From Treponema sp. UBA4692 (GTDB lineage: Bacteria > Spirochaetota > Spirochaetia > Treponematales > Treponemataceae), in the NCBI GenBank assembly GCA_002404895.1, contig DHKO01000009.1, positions 92,596 to 156,595 on the forward strand: DNA of 64,000 nucleotides, in the 5' to 3' direction. This document shows, one piece after another, positions 56,976 through 64,000 of the stretch. The translations under genes and the position numbers were made by a program. The notes under the pieces were generated by a model. It had not been told where the DNA came from. It made no database searches and saw nothing but the letters and a program-made list of their open reading frames with translations. Within the stretch, counting starts at the first letter, position 1. Each line of letters begins with the position of its first letter.

Positions 56976-58529
56976 ATGGCAGTATCTCTTTATTCATTAG
57001 GCGCGGCGCAGGAAGTAACCGGCTCTAAGCACATTTTTGAGATTGACGGGCGTTCTTTTATGATTGACTGCGGAGCGTTTCAGGGAAAACGCGCGGAAGC
57101 CGATGAAAAAAACCGGACTTTTCATATTCCTGTCGATAAAATCGAGTCGGTGATTTTGACTCACGCCCATTACGACCACGTGGGACTTCTTCCGCTTCTG
57201 ATTAAGAAAGGTTACCGCGGAAATGTCTACGCGACTCCTGCAACACGCGACTTGGCGGACTTGATTATGATGGACAGCGCGAGAATTCAGGCGCGCGACG
57301 CGGAATATCTTAGAAAGCAGGCGACAAAAAAAGGCGGAAATTTCAGCTGGCGGCCGATGTTTGACGAAAAGGACTGCACAAAGGCGACAAACCAGATTGT
57401 AACGCTTTCCTACAACCGGAAAATTTATATTGCGCCCGACGTGGAGCTTGAATATTTTGATGCAGGGCATATTTTAGGCTCGGCTTTCGCTTGCATCACG
57501 ATAAAGGGCCAGCGCGACGAGAACGGAAATCCTCTCAAAAAAGTCTCTGAGGAAAAAATCTCGATTTGGAACAAGCTTTTCGGATGGAAAAAAGATGAAA
57601 AGAGAAAATCTTCAAATCCTGATAAAAATTCAAAAAATGCTGATTCAGCCGGAAAAGACGAGCTTAGAATTCTCTTTACAGGCGATTTGGGCAGAAAACT
57701 AAAGCCGATTATACGCGACCCTGCCACAAATGTTCCGGCTCCTGACTACATTGTGATTGAGTCAACTTACGGAAACAGAAAGCACGAGGACGCGGTTCTT
57801 GCGATGGACGAGCTTCGAAAAATCGTTATCCGCGCGGTGGAGAAAAAAGGAAAAATCATAATTCCGGCGTTTGCGATTGAAAGAACGCAGGAAATTGTCT
57901 ACTATCTTCATCTTCTTGTTGACCAAAAGAAAATCCCGAAAATTCCGATTTATGTGGATTCTCCTATGGCCGTGAACGCGACCTCGATTTTCCAGATTCA
58001 TCAGGAATGTTACAGCGACGATGTTCACGAGGCTTTTTTGCAGCATCATAAAAATCCGTTCGGATTCGGCTCGCTTAACTTTGTGAACAGCGTGGAAGAA
58101 TCGAAAGCATTGAACAAGAAAGAGGGGCCGATGATTATTGTTTCGGCTGACGGAATGTGCGAGTGCGGACGAGTTGTCCATCATCTTGCGAACAATATTT
58201 CTGACCCGCGCAACACGATTTTAATCGTTGGCTATATGGCTGAGAACACGCTCGGGCGGAAAATCCGCGACCATGCCGAGAAAGTGAAGATTTTTGGAGA
58301 CGAGTACGAGGTCAAGGCTGATGTGGAGTGCATAAACGCTTTTTCTGCGCATGCGGACTACACGGAAATGACAAAATGGCTCAAGACAATCGACACAAGC
58401 CGGCTGAAAAAAATTTTTATGGTTCACGGCGAGAAGTCCGCGCAGGAATTTTTCCAGAATTATCTGAAAGAAAACGGATTTCCTGATGTTCAGATTGTGA
58501 AATACGGAGAAACTTACGAGCTTGAGTAA
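56976..58529 (+). CDS. Metallo-beta-lactamase-fold RNA nuclease (beta-CASP/RMMBL type)
   Basis: A 517-residue predicted ribonuclease. The metal-binding motif HAHYDH is at 63-68, with TGDLGR and DPR/FSAHADYTEM further on, and the RNA-specific KIFMVHGEKSAQEFF end of the RMMBL domain. This is the layout of CPSF/YsaL-like exo/endoribonucleases. A Lys/Ser/Asn-rich insertion (about 190-222) interrupts the domain. GGAGG nine bases before the ATG at 56976 fixes the start. The following hydrolase gene is in the same direction but separated by a repeat. Confidence 0.92.
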   Translation: MAVSLYSLGAAQEVTGSKHIFEIDGRSFMIDCGAFQGKRAEADEKNRTFHIPVDKIESVILTHAHYDHVGLLPLLIKKGYRGNVYATPATRDLADLIMMDSARIQARDAEYLRKQATKKGGNFSWRPMFDEKDCTKATNQIVTLSYNRKIYIAPDVELEYFDAGHILGSAFACITIKGQRDENGNPLKKVSEEKISIWNKLFGWKKDEKRKSSNPDKNSKNADSAGKDELRILFTGDLGRKLKPIIRDPATNVPAPDYIVIESTYGNRKHEDAVLAMDELRKIVIRAVEKKGKIIIPAFAIERTQEIVYYLHLLVDQKKIPKIPIYVDSPMAVNATSIFQIHQECYSDDVHEAFLQHHKNPFGFGSLNFVNSVEESKALNKKEGPMIIVSADGMCECGRVVHHLANNISDPRNTILIVGYMAENTLGRKIRDHAEKVKIFGDEYEVKADVECINAFSAHADYTEMTKWLKTIDTSRLKKIFMVHGEKSAQEFFQNYLKENGFPDVQIVKYGETYELE

Positions 58530-58531
58530 AT

Positions 58532-58623
58532 GCGTTAGCGCTGGCAGGGGCGAACGAAGTGAGTTGCCGAAGGCAATGAGCGTGAGCGAACCCCGGACAT
58601 AGCGACGGCGAAGCCGGAACGCC
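58532..58623. repeat. GGGCGTT...CCTAACGC repeat, reverse orientation
   Basis: Begins GCGTTAGCGCTGG and ends GCCGGAACGCC, the short form of the family. It lies between the beta-CASP nuclease stop and the hydrolase ribosome-binding site. Confidence 0.75.
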
Positions 58624-58652
58624 AAAATGCCTCGGACTTTAAAGAGGTTTTT

Positions 58653-59600
58653 ATGAAATTGAACAAAAAAGCGGCGAAAATTGCCGGAATTTTTCTTGCG
58701 ACTGCGGCTGTAATTGCGGCTTTGTTTTTAGGCTCGGTCTATTTTTTTGTGTTCAAGCCTTCGTTTGAACGCGGAAAAATGTCTTCGGACTTGGAGCATT
58801 TCAAAAAAGAGGAATATGTTGAAAAGCACACTGAGGACAAGAACTGGTTTTTGGAGCAGGATTATTCTGAAATCAGCATGAAGTCGTTTGACGGCCTGAA
58901 TCTCGTTGCATACAAGCTTGACGCAGAAAAACCGAAAGGAACTTTTGTCTTGATGCACGGCTATCATTCTGACCCGCTCCGTGAATTTGCGGGGCTTGCG
59001 CGTTTTTACTACGGTCTTGGCTACAATGTGATTCTGCCTTTTCAGCGTTCGCACGGAAAAAGCGAAGGAAAATATATAACTTTCGGCGTGAAAGAACGCT
59101 ACGACCTCCGCGACTGGATTTTGGAAACGAATAAATTGTATGGAAGCGAAAAACCTGTTTATCTTGAGGGAATTTCGATGGGCTGCGCGACTGTCGTGAT
59201 GTCGCTTGGCTTTGACCTGCCTGAAAATGTTAAAGGCGTTGTGGCCGACTGCGGATTTACTTCGCCCGAGGAAATCATCTGGAAAGTTCTAAAAAAAGAC
59301 AAGAAGCTTCCGCTTTCGCACTTGATTATGGCGACAGGCGAATTTATGACTAAGCATATTGCGGATTTTGACGAGAAGGAATTTTCAACGCTGACGGCTT
59401 TGAGGCACAACAGAATTCCTGTGATTTTTATTCACGGAGCGGAAGACGATTTTGTGCCGGTTGAAATGTCAATCACGAATTTCCAGATGTGCCGCGCAAA
59501 AAAAAGCCTTTACATTGTGCCGGATTGTCCGCACGCAATTGCGTATCTCGTTGACGAGGAAAAATATCACAAGAAAGTGACGGATTTTCTCGGAATATAA
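58653..59600 (+). CDS. Membrane-anchored alpha/beta hydrolase
   Basis: A 315-residue hydrolase with one N-terminal membrane anchor (about 8-34) so the catalytic domain should lie outside the cytoplasm. The catalytic triad is visible: Ser175 in GISMG, Asp265/266 in HGAEDDFVP, His294 in CPHAIAY; the oxyanion region is LMHGYHSDP. The type (with RSHGKSEGKYITFGVKERYD) resembles bacterial peptidase/esterase-like BAAT or YqkD-type hydrolases. Substrate unknown. AGAGG lies before the ATG. Terminator about 190 bases after the stop. Confidence 0.88.
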   Translation: MKLNKKAAKIAGIFLATAAVIAALFLGSVYFFVFKPSFERGKMSSDLEHFKKEEYVEKHTEDKNWFLEQDYSEISMKSFDGLNLVAYKLDAEKPKGTFVLMHGYHSDPLREFAGLARFYYGLGYNVILPFQRSHGKSEGKYITFGVKERYDLRDWILETNKLYGSEKPVYLEGISMGCATVVMSLGFDLPENVKGVVADCGFTSPEEIIWKVLKKDKKLPLSHLIMATGEFMTKHIADFDEKEFSTLTALRHNRIPVIFIHGAEDDFVPVEMSITNFQMCRAKKSLYIVPDCPHAIAYLVDEEKYHKKVTDFLGI

Positions 59601-59787
59601 AATTTTTGCGGTGGCAGAAACTGCTGCTCACGTTTGCAACGCTTGCCCGCGATGATGAAAAGCTGATTTTATGCAGCGAAAATGCTGTGGCAAAATGAAA
59701 AATTTTGCCGCAATGAAAAATGTTGCGGAAAAGCGGAGTTTGCTTTGCGGCGATTGCGTTTGCCGAAATCAACATTTTAATAAAAAC
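59601..59787. other. Intergenic stretch with a small hairpin
   Basis: No gene was seen. GGCAAAAT-GAAAA-ATTTTGCC (59691-59711) is a perfect hairpin, and TGCGG/TGCTG words recur around it. The terminator follows at 59788. Confidence 0.5.
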
Positions 59788-59842
59788 AAAAAAAGCTGGC
59801 ATGAGAAGTGAGTTCAAATCACGGTCAAGCCAGCTTTTTTTT
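59788..59842. terminator. Bidirectional terminator
   Basis: AAAAAAAGCTGGC pairs with GCCAGCTTTTTTT around a 28-base loop. A and T runs on both sides allow it to serve both the hydrolase gene (plus) and the hexuronate operon (minus). Confidence 0.88.
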
Positions 59843-59945
59843 ATTTTGTTTTATTGGCTGCGTTTTATTTTGATTGCAGATTCCGAACAAAAAACGGGCA
59901 GAAATCTGCCGGAGTTCTGATTCGGAATCTTTTTCATCTTTATTT

Positions 59946-61559
59946 TTAGTTTACAGCTTCGTGGATTGTCTCGCGGACTTTCCCTTTTCCTGAAATCATC
60001 TTCATAAAATACATTTTGACTTTTTCGTACAGCGGAGACGAGGCGACATCAAAGCCGAAAATTTTCTCATTTTCAAGAAGATTCTTGATTTTCGGCTCGA
60101 TTTTTTCAGCGTCATTTTCTCCGAGACTGATTCCGTCAAGCGCGTTTTTCAATGTTGGAAGAAGCGGATCCGGCGAAAGCTCGAACGCGTTTCCGTTGTT
60201 GTCAAGTGCAAGAAGATAGCGAAGCCAAAGCGCGAAAACAAGAGGAACGATTTTCAGATTGGCTGCATCAAGATTTTTATCCGCAAGATATGCTTTTGCA
60301 GTTTCTCCAAATCGCACGGAAAGTTTCTGCGAAGTGTCAGTCGCGATTCTCTGCGGCGTGTCCGGCATAAAAGGATTCGGAAGACGTTTTTTTATAACTT
60401 CATCGATGAAATTTTTAGGATTTATGATTTTCGGGTCAACAACAACCGGCAAGCCTTCTTTGTATCCGAGAATTTCAACCATTTTTTGAAGGTCTGAATC
60501 TTTCATCTCGTCGCAAATCAGGTTGAATCCGAGAAGACAGCCGGAAAGCGCGAGCGCGGTGTGAAGCGGATTCAGGCATGTTGAGACTTTCATTTTTTCA
60601 ACTTTGTTCACGGTTTCGCGGTCTGTAAAGTAAACCCCGGCTTTTTCCAGTGTCGGCCTGCCGTTCGGGAATTTGTCTTCCACAACGAGATACTGAGTTT
60701 CCTCCGCGTTCACGAAAGTTGCGCAGTAAGTTTTTTTGGAAGTTACAATCAGCTCGGTCTCCTCAAAACCGTCTTTTTTGAGCATTTCCGCGACTTTTGA
60801 ATTCGGGCGCGGCGTGATTTTGTCAATCATTGTCCACGGGAAGCTGATTTTGTTTTCATCTTTCAGATATTCAACAAATTCTCTTGGAACAAATCCGTTT
60901 TTCTGCCAGTTTTCTGCGATTTTGAAGATTGCGCTGCTGAGCTTTTCTCCGTTGTGCGAGCAGTTGTCCATTGAGACGAGCGCGAGCGGAAGTTTTCCCG
61001 CGTTGAATCTTTCAAAAAGAAGTTTTGAGAGGCGGCAAAGAAACATTTTTGCTTTTTCTGGCGGATTCTTGAAATCTTCCTCATATTCTTTCATCAAATT
61101 TCCGTCCGGCGTCGTTGTCGCGTATCCTTTTTCCGTGATTGTGAACGAAAGCATTTTGAGGCTAGGATTTTTGAATGCGTTTTCAAGCACGTTCCAGTCT
61201 TCTTTGAATTCCGGCATAACTTTTACGGCCTGCGTCACAGAAGCGATAATTTCCTTTTCAATTGAGCCGTCAGATTTCAGCGTGACTCCGAGCGTGAGAT
61301 TGTCGTGCGGGCGAAAAAGCTTGTCCACAATTTCAGGGTCGTGACATTCGCCCGCGATAATTCCAGTCTTCATCAGATTTTCATTCAGAAGACGTTGGCA
61401 AAGAGCCGCCGGAAAAATTCTGAAGATGTTTCCGGCTCCAAAATGAATCCATTCAGGCCTGTTTTTTGTGTTTTCTTTTACCGTTTCATAGTCAAATTTT
61501 GGGAATTTATAACCGTTCCATTTTGATTTGTCTTTTATTTCTGATAAATTCAGCTTCAT
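59946..61559 (-). CDS. uxuB: D-mannonate oxidoreductase (fructuronate reductase), mannitol dehydrogenase family
   Basis: Reduces D-fructuronate to D-mannonate with NADH in glucuronate breakdown. The 537-residue protein has the family opening (WIHFGAGNIFRIFPAALCQRLL) that forms the Rossmann nucleotide site, the catalytic-region motif PWTMIDKITPRPN, and CLNPLHTALALSGCLLGF. It is longer than the E. coli UxuB (about 486). Other mannitol dehydrogenase family enzymes (UxaB, mannitol dehydrogenase) are possible, but the neighbouring uxuA favours UxuB. AGGAGG upstream of the ATG at 61559 is an excellent ribosome-binding site. Last gene of the operon. Confidence 0.9.
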   Translation of the reverse strand: MKLNLSEIKDKSKWNGYKFPKFDYETVKENTKNRPEWIHFGAGNIFRIFPAALCQRLLNENLMKTGIIAGECHDPEIVDKLFRPHDNLTLGVTLKSDGSIEKEIIASVTQAVKVMPEFKEDWNVLENAFKNPSLKMLSFTITEKGYATTTPDGNLMKEYEEDFKNPPEKAKMFLCRLSKLLFERFNAGKLPLALVSMDNCSHNGEKLSSAIFKIAENWQKNGFVPREFVEYLKDENKISFPWTMIDKITPRPNSKVAEMLKKDGFEETELIVTSKKTYCATFVNAEETQYLVVEDKFPNGRPTLEKAGVYFTDRETVNKVEKMKVSTCLNPLHTALALSGCLLGFNLICDEMKDSDLQKMVEILGYKEGLPVVVDPKIINPKNFIDEVIKKRLPNPFMPDTPQRIATDTSQKLSVRFGETAKAYLADKNLDAANLKIVPLVFALWLRYLLALDNNGNAFELSPDPLLPTLKNALDGISLGENDAEKIEPKIKNLLENEKIFGFDVASSPLYEKVKMYFMKMISGKGKVRETIHEAVN

Positions 61560-61604
61560 TTTTATTCCTCCTTTAAAAATTTTGACGACATTCAAGGGGA
61601 TTTT

Positions 61605-62282
61605 TTATGTCTCCTTGCAAAAATATTTCGGGTAGCTTGTTTCAAGCTCTTCAAGGACTTCGGAGATTTTTTGGAGATGCTCCTCGTCGATTTTCTGGAC
61701 TTTTTCTGTATCTCCCTCGCGGATAGCCTCGACAAGCTGCCTGTGCTCTTTTTCGACGTTGACCGCGATTTTTTCGGCGTTGTAGCTCAAGATTCTTACT
61801 CTGTAGTCGTTGCCTGTGTGCGAGACAAGAACATTCCAAAGCCATTCGTTGCCGCTTTCAGAATAGAAAAAATGATGCAGCGCGTTGTCTTTCTGAAGAA
61901 AAGCCTTTTTGTTTCCGTCAAGAAAGCTCGCGTTCTGCTCGAGAAGAATCGCCTGAAGCTTGGTCGCCGCAATTTCTCTTTTTGAGTCGTCTTTTAGACT
62001 TTCCATAAAGATTTTCAGGACGCCAAGCTCCAGCGTTGCTCTCATAAAACGTTCCTGCTTGATGATTTTTTTGTCCAGAAAAGAAACCCGAGTTCCTTTT
62101 TGCGGAAAAATTTCAACAAGATTGTCCAATTCGAGATGCAAAAGCGCGTCTCTTATCGGCGAGCGTGAAACTCCCATTTTCTGCGCAAGAGAATTGATGT
62201 TTAATTCCTGTCCGGGCTTAAAATCAAGATTTATGATTTTGTCCCTTAAAATTTCATAAGCTGAAACGTCTGTGTTCTTCAT
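61605..62282 (-). CDS. GntR-family regulator (FadR/FCD subgroup), UxuR-like
   Basis: A 225-residue regulator with an N-terminal winged helix (INSLAQKMGVSRSPIRDALLHLELDNLVEIFPQKGTRV) and a C-terminal helical FCD ligand-binding domain, whose His/Asp metal residues include NALHHFFY. It lies inside the hexuronate operon, one base after uxuA and 45 bases before uxuB, so it most likely regulates it, binding a hexuronate intermediate such as mannonate or fructuronate. Its ATG follows the uxuA stop directly, indicating coupling. Confidence 0.92.
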   Translation of the reverse strand: MKNTDVSAYEILRDKIINLDFKPGQELNINSLAQKMGVSRSPIRDALLHLELDNLVEIFPQKGTRVSFLDKKIIKQERFMRATLELGVLKIFMESLKDDSKREIAATKLQAILLEQNASFLDGNKKAFLQKDNALHHFFYSESGNEWLWNVLVSHTGNDYRVRILSYNAEKIAVNVEKEHRQLVEAIREGDTEKVQKIDEEHLQKISEVLEELETSYPKYFCKET

Positions 62283-62283
62283 T

Positions 62284-63351
62284 TTATTTCTTGCTTTTCT
62301 CGATTGCTTCCAAAAGCCCCTGAATGTACATTGCTCCGAGCGCGCGGTCGTAAAGTCCGTAGCCCGGCATGCATTTTTCGCCCCAGATTGTTCTTCCGTG
62401 GTCCGGTCTTACAGGTCCGTCAAATCCTGTCTCGTAAAGCGTCTTAACAGCCTCGTACATATCAAAGCTGCCGTCTGATGAAAGATGAGCCGCCTCCTCA
62501 AAAACTCCCGGCGCAAAATGATGAAGATTTCTGATGTGCGCAAAATGAATTCTTCCCTTGCAGGCGCGCATTATTTCAGGAATATTGTTTTTCGGGTTTG
62601 TTCCGAGACTTCCCATGCAGAGCGTGATACCGTTGTATTCCTTGTCAACGGCGCGGAGCATTTTTAGAATTGTGTCTTTTCCGGTTATTATGCGCGGAAG
62701 CCCGAAAACCGGCCATGCAGGGTCGTCAGGATGAATCGCCATTTTCATGTCGTATTTCTCGCAGACAGGGCCGATTGCCTTTAGAAAATAAACGAGATTT
62801 TCAAAAAGCTTTTCAGAAGTCACGTCTTTATAGGCTTCAAAAAGCTCCTTTACTTTTGAGAGACGCTCCGGCTCCCAGCCCGGCATCACAAAGCCGTTTG
62901 AATTGTCCGTTGTCTTGTCAAAAAAAGTCTGCGGGTCGATTGAGTCCACAACTTTTTGGTCGTATGCGAGAACAGTCGAGCCGTCCGGACGTTTTTTCGC
63001 AAGGTCGGTGCGTGTCCAGTCGAAAACCGGCATAAAGTTGTAGCAGACCATATGGATATTTTCTTCGCCGAGCGCGGCAAGCGATTTTATGTAGTTTTCA
63101 ATGTATTTGTCGCGGTTGGAGCTTCCGATTTTTATCGCGTCGTGGACGTTTACGCTTTCAATTCCTGAAATCTCAAGTCCTGATTTCTCGACTGTTTCCT
63201 TTAGATTCTTTATTCTTTCGCGTGTCCATTCCTCTCCGGCTGGAACATCGTACAGTGTCGTGATTACGCCTTTTACGCCCGGAATCTGCCTGATTTGCTC
63301 AAGCGTTACAGAATCAAATCCCGGCCCGTACCATCTCAAAGTCATTTTCAT
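62284..63351 (-). CDS. uxuA: Mannonate dehydratase
   Basis: Dehydrates D-mannonate to 2-keto-3-deoxygluconate. The 355-residue protein has the UxuA opening LRWYGPGFDSVTLEQIRQIPGVKGVITTLYDVPAGEEW and later HMVCYNFMPVFDWTRTDL, AIHPDDPAWPVFGLPRI (metal-binding His and Asp), TLCMGSLGTNPKNN, and DHGRTIWGE. It is first of the three co-directional hexuronate enzymes after the transporter gene, with a hairpin in the gap upstream. Confidence 0.97.
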   Translation of the reverse strand: MKMTLRWYGPGFDSVTLEQIRQIPGVKGVITTLYDVPAGEEWTRERIKNLKETVEKSGLEISGIESVNVHDAIKIGSSNRDKYIENYIKSLAALGEENIHMVCYNFMPVFDWTRTDLAKKRPDGSTVLAYDQKVVDSIDPQTFFDKTTDNSNGFVMPGWEPERLSKVKELFEAYKDVTSEKLFENLVYFLKAIGPVCEKYDMKMAIHPDDPAWPVFGLPRIITGKDTILKMLRAVDKEYNGITLCMGSLGTNPKNNIPEIMRACKGRIHFAHIRNLHHFAPGVFEEAAHLSSDGSFDMYEAVKTLYETGFDGPVRPDHGRTIWGEKCMPGYGLYDRALGAMYIQGLLEAIEKSKK

Positions 63352-63424
63352 AGCGTTTCCTCGTTTTTTTTGGTTTTATACAAAGCATTAAGTGAAATGC
63401 CGCCCGAAGACGGCACTGTTCCTC

Positions 63425-63448
63425 AAAAATCGCATAAAAGCGATTTTT
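63425..63448 (-). terminator. Hairpin between the transporter and uxuA genes
   Basis: AAAAATCGC pairs perfectly with GCGATTTTT around ATAAAA. It lies between the permease stop and uxuA and could reduce read-through; its T tail lies within the stem. A second small hairpin (GCCG...CGGC, 63401-63416) follows nearer uxuA. Confidence 0.5.
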
Positions 63449-63463
63449 CCATTTACTTATTAC

Positions 63464-64000
63464 TTACACTGCATATCCGAGCAGCTTCGGCAGGAACAAA
63501 GAAACATCAGGTACAAAAGTTACAAGCAGAAGACCTGCAATCATCGTCAGATAGAACGGAATCATTGCCTTTGTCGTCTTTTCGATGCTGATTTTTCCGA
63601 CGCCGCAGCCGACAAACAAGGCAGAGCCGACAGGCGGAGTGCAAAGTCCAATCGCAAGGTTGAATATGAGCATAACGCCAAACTGAACAAGGCTCATTCC
63701 TGCAACATTATGGACAACAGGCGCAAGAATCGGAGTTACAATCAGGATGAGCGGAGCCATATCCATAATGCAGCCCAAGAACAAAAGCATAATGTTGATG
63801 AGAAGCAAAAGCACAACTTTGTTCTCGCTGATTGAAAGGAGAGCCGTCGTGATGATTGTCGGAACCTTCAAAAGCGCGAGAAGATAGCCGAATCCGCCAG
63901 CCGCCGCAATCAAAGAGAAAACCATCGCGAGCGTTTTTACAGTATTCATCAAAAGTTTCGGCATCATCGAGATTTTAAGCTCTTTGTAGACAAAAACCGA
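63464..64000 (-). CDS. TRAP transporter large permease subunit (3' part only)
   Basis: The frame is open to the right edge (first visible residues SVFVYKELKI), so only the C-terminal part of about 178 residues is present. It matches the DctM/SiaM large membrane subunit of tripartite ATP-independent transporters: FGYLLALLKVPTIITTALLSI, LLLINIMLLFLGCIMDMAPLILIVTPILAPV, and NLAIGLCTPPVGSALFVGCGVG. Being upstream of uxuA in the same direction, it probably imports hexuronates with a binding protein and small permease beyond the window. Confidence 0.93.
   Translation of the reverse strand, partial: SVFVYKELKISMMPKLLMNTVKTLAMVFSLIAAAGGFGYLLALLKVPTIITTALLSISENKVVLLLLINIMLLFLGCIMDMAPLILIVTPILAPVVHNVAGMSLVQFGVMLIFNLAIGLCTPPVGSALFVGCGVGKISIEKTTKAMIPFYLTMIAGLLLVTFVPDVSLFLPKLLGYAV

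Overview
The window looks like a chromosomal segment of a gut- or rumen-type Treponema (Spirochaetota). The signs are a trans-2-enoyl-CoA reductase of the T. denticola FabV/TER type, many lipoproteins with loose spirochaetal lipoboxes, several outer-membrane beta-barrels, a RarA fusion protein, and carbohydrate genes (pectinesterase, hexuronate catabolism). Base composition is moderate, with clearly more AT-rich patches around 10.6-13.2 kb and 37.2-37.65 kb. No phage, IS element, CRISPR array or rRNA operon was seen. Species cannot be fixed from the sequence alone.

Layout. 1-10.5 kb: end of pyrD, an M48 protease, the SRP (4.5S) RNA gene, a degenerate NUC-family secreted protein, a three-tRNA operon (Ser-UGA, Ser-GCU, Arg-GCG), an HdeD-like protein, IMP cyclohydrolase, a B12-binding radical SAM protein, an Omp85-like barrel and fabV. 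10.8-20 kb: AT-rich lipoprotein genes including one switched out of frame at a G8 tract, an omptin-like protease, adk, the RarA fusion, and an operon for a barrel plus a propeller-like lipoprotein. 20-31 kb: folD-folE2, an M15 peptidase, an FAD dehydrogenase, an IlvY-like regulator and a proline operon (hypothetical-proA-proB-proC). 31-46 kb: a sugar-sensor/AraC regulator beside a large pectinesterase lipoprotein that carries an in-frame G9 tract, then rluA-omptin, an RlmL-like methyltransferase with a TetR regulator, a GGDEF protein and a MATE exporter. 46-59.6 kb: a UPF0210 protein, a ModF-like double ABC ATPase with a dead first half, a chemoreceptor, SlyX and spirochaetal unknowns, a beta-CASP nuclease and a hydrolase. 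59.9-64 kb: a hexuronate operon (TRAP permease, uxuA, GntR regulator, uxuB) running off the right edge.

How it fits together. Pectinesterase, the sugar-sensing regulator and the TRAP-uxuA-uxuB operon are consistent with pectin de-esterification followed by uronate uptake and conversion towards 2-keto-3-deoxygluconate. A large share of the genes encode envelope proteins (lipoproteins, barrels, two omptin-like proteases).

Most notable observations: two homopolymeric G tracts near the N-termini of surface lipoproteins (G8 out of frame, G9 in frame), suggesting phase variation; two omptin relatives with all four catalytic residues; seven genes whose -10 box lies exactly 6-7 bases before the ATG with no ribosome-binding site, suggesting leaderless mRNAs; and several families of structured intergenic repeats. 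All functional statements rest on motif recognition by eye; no database search or folding program was run.
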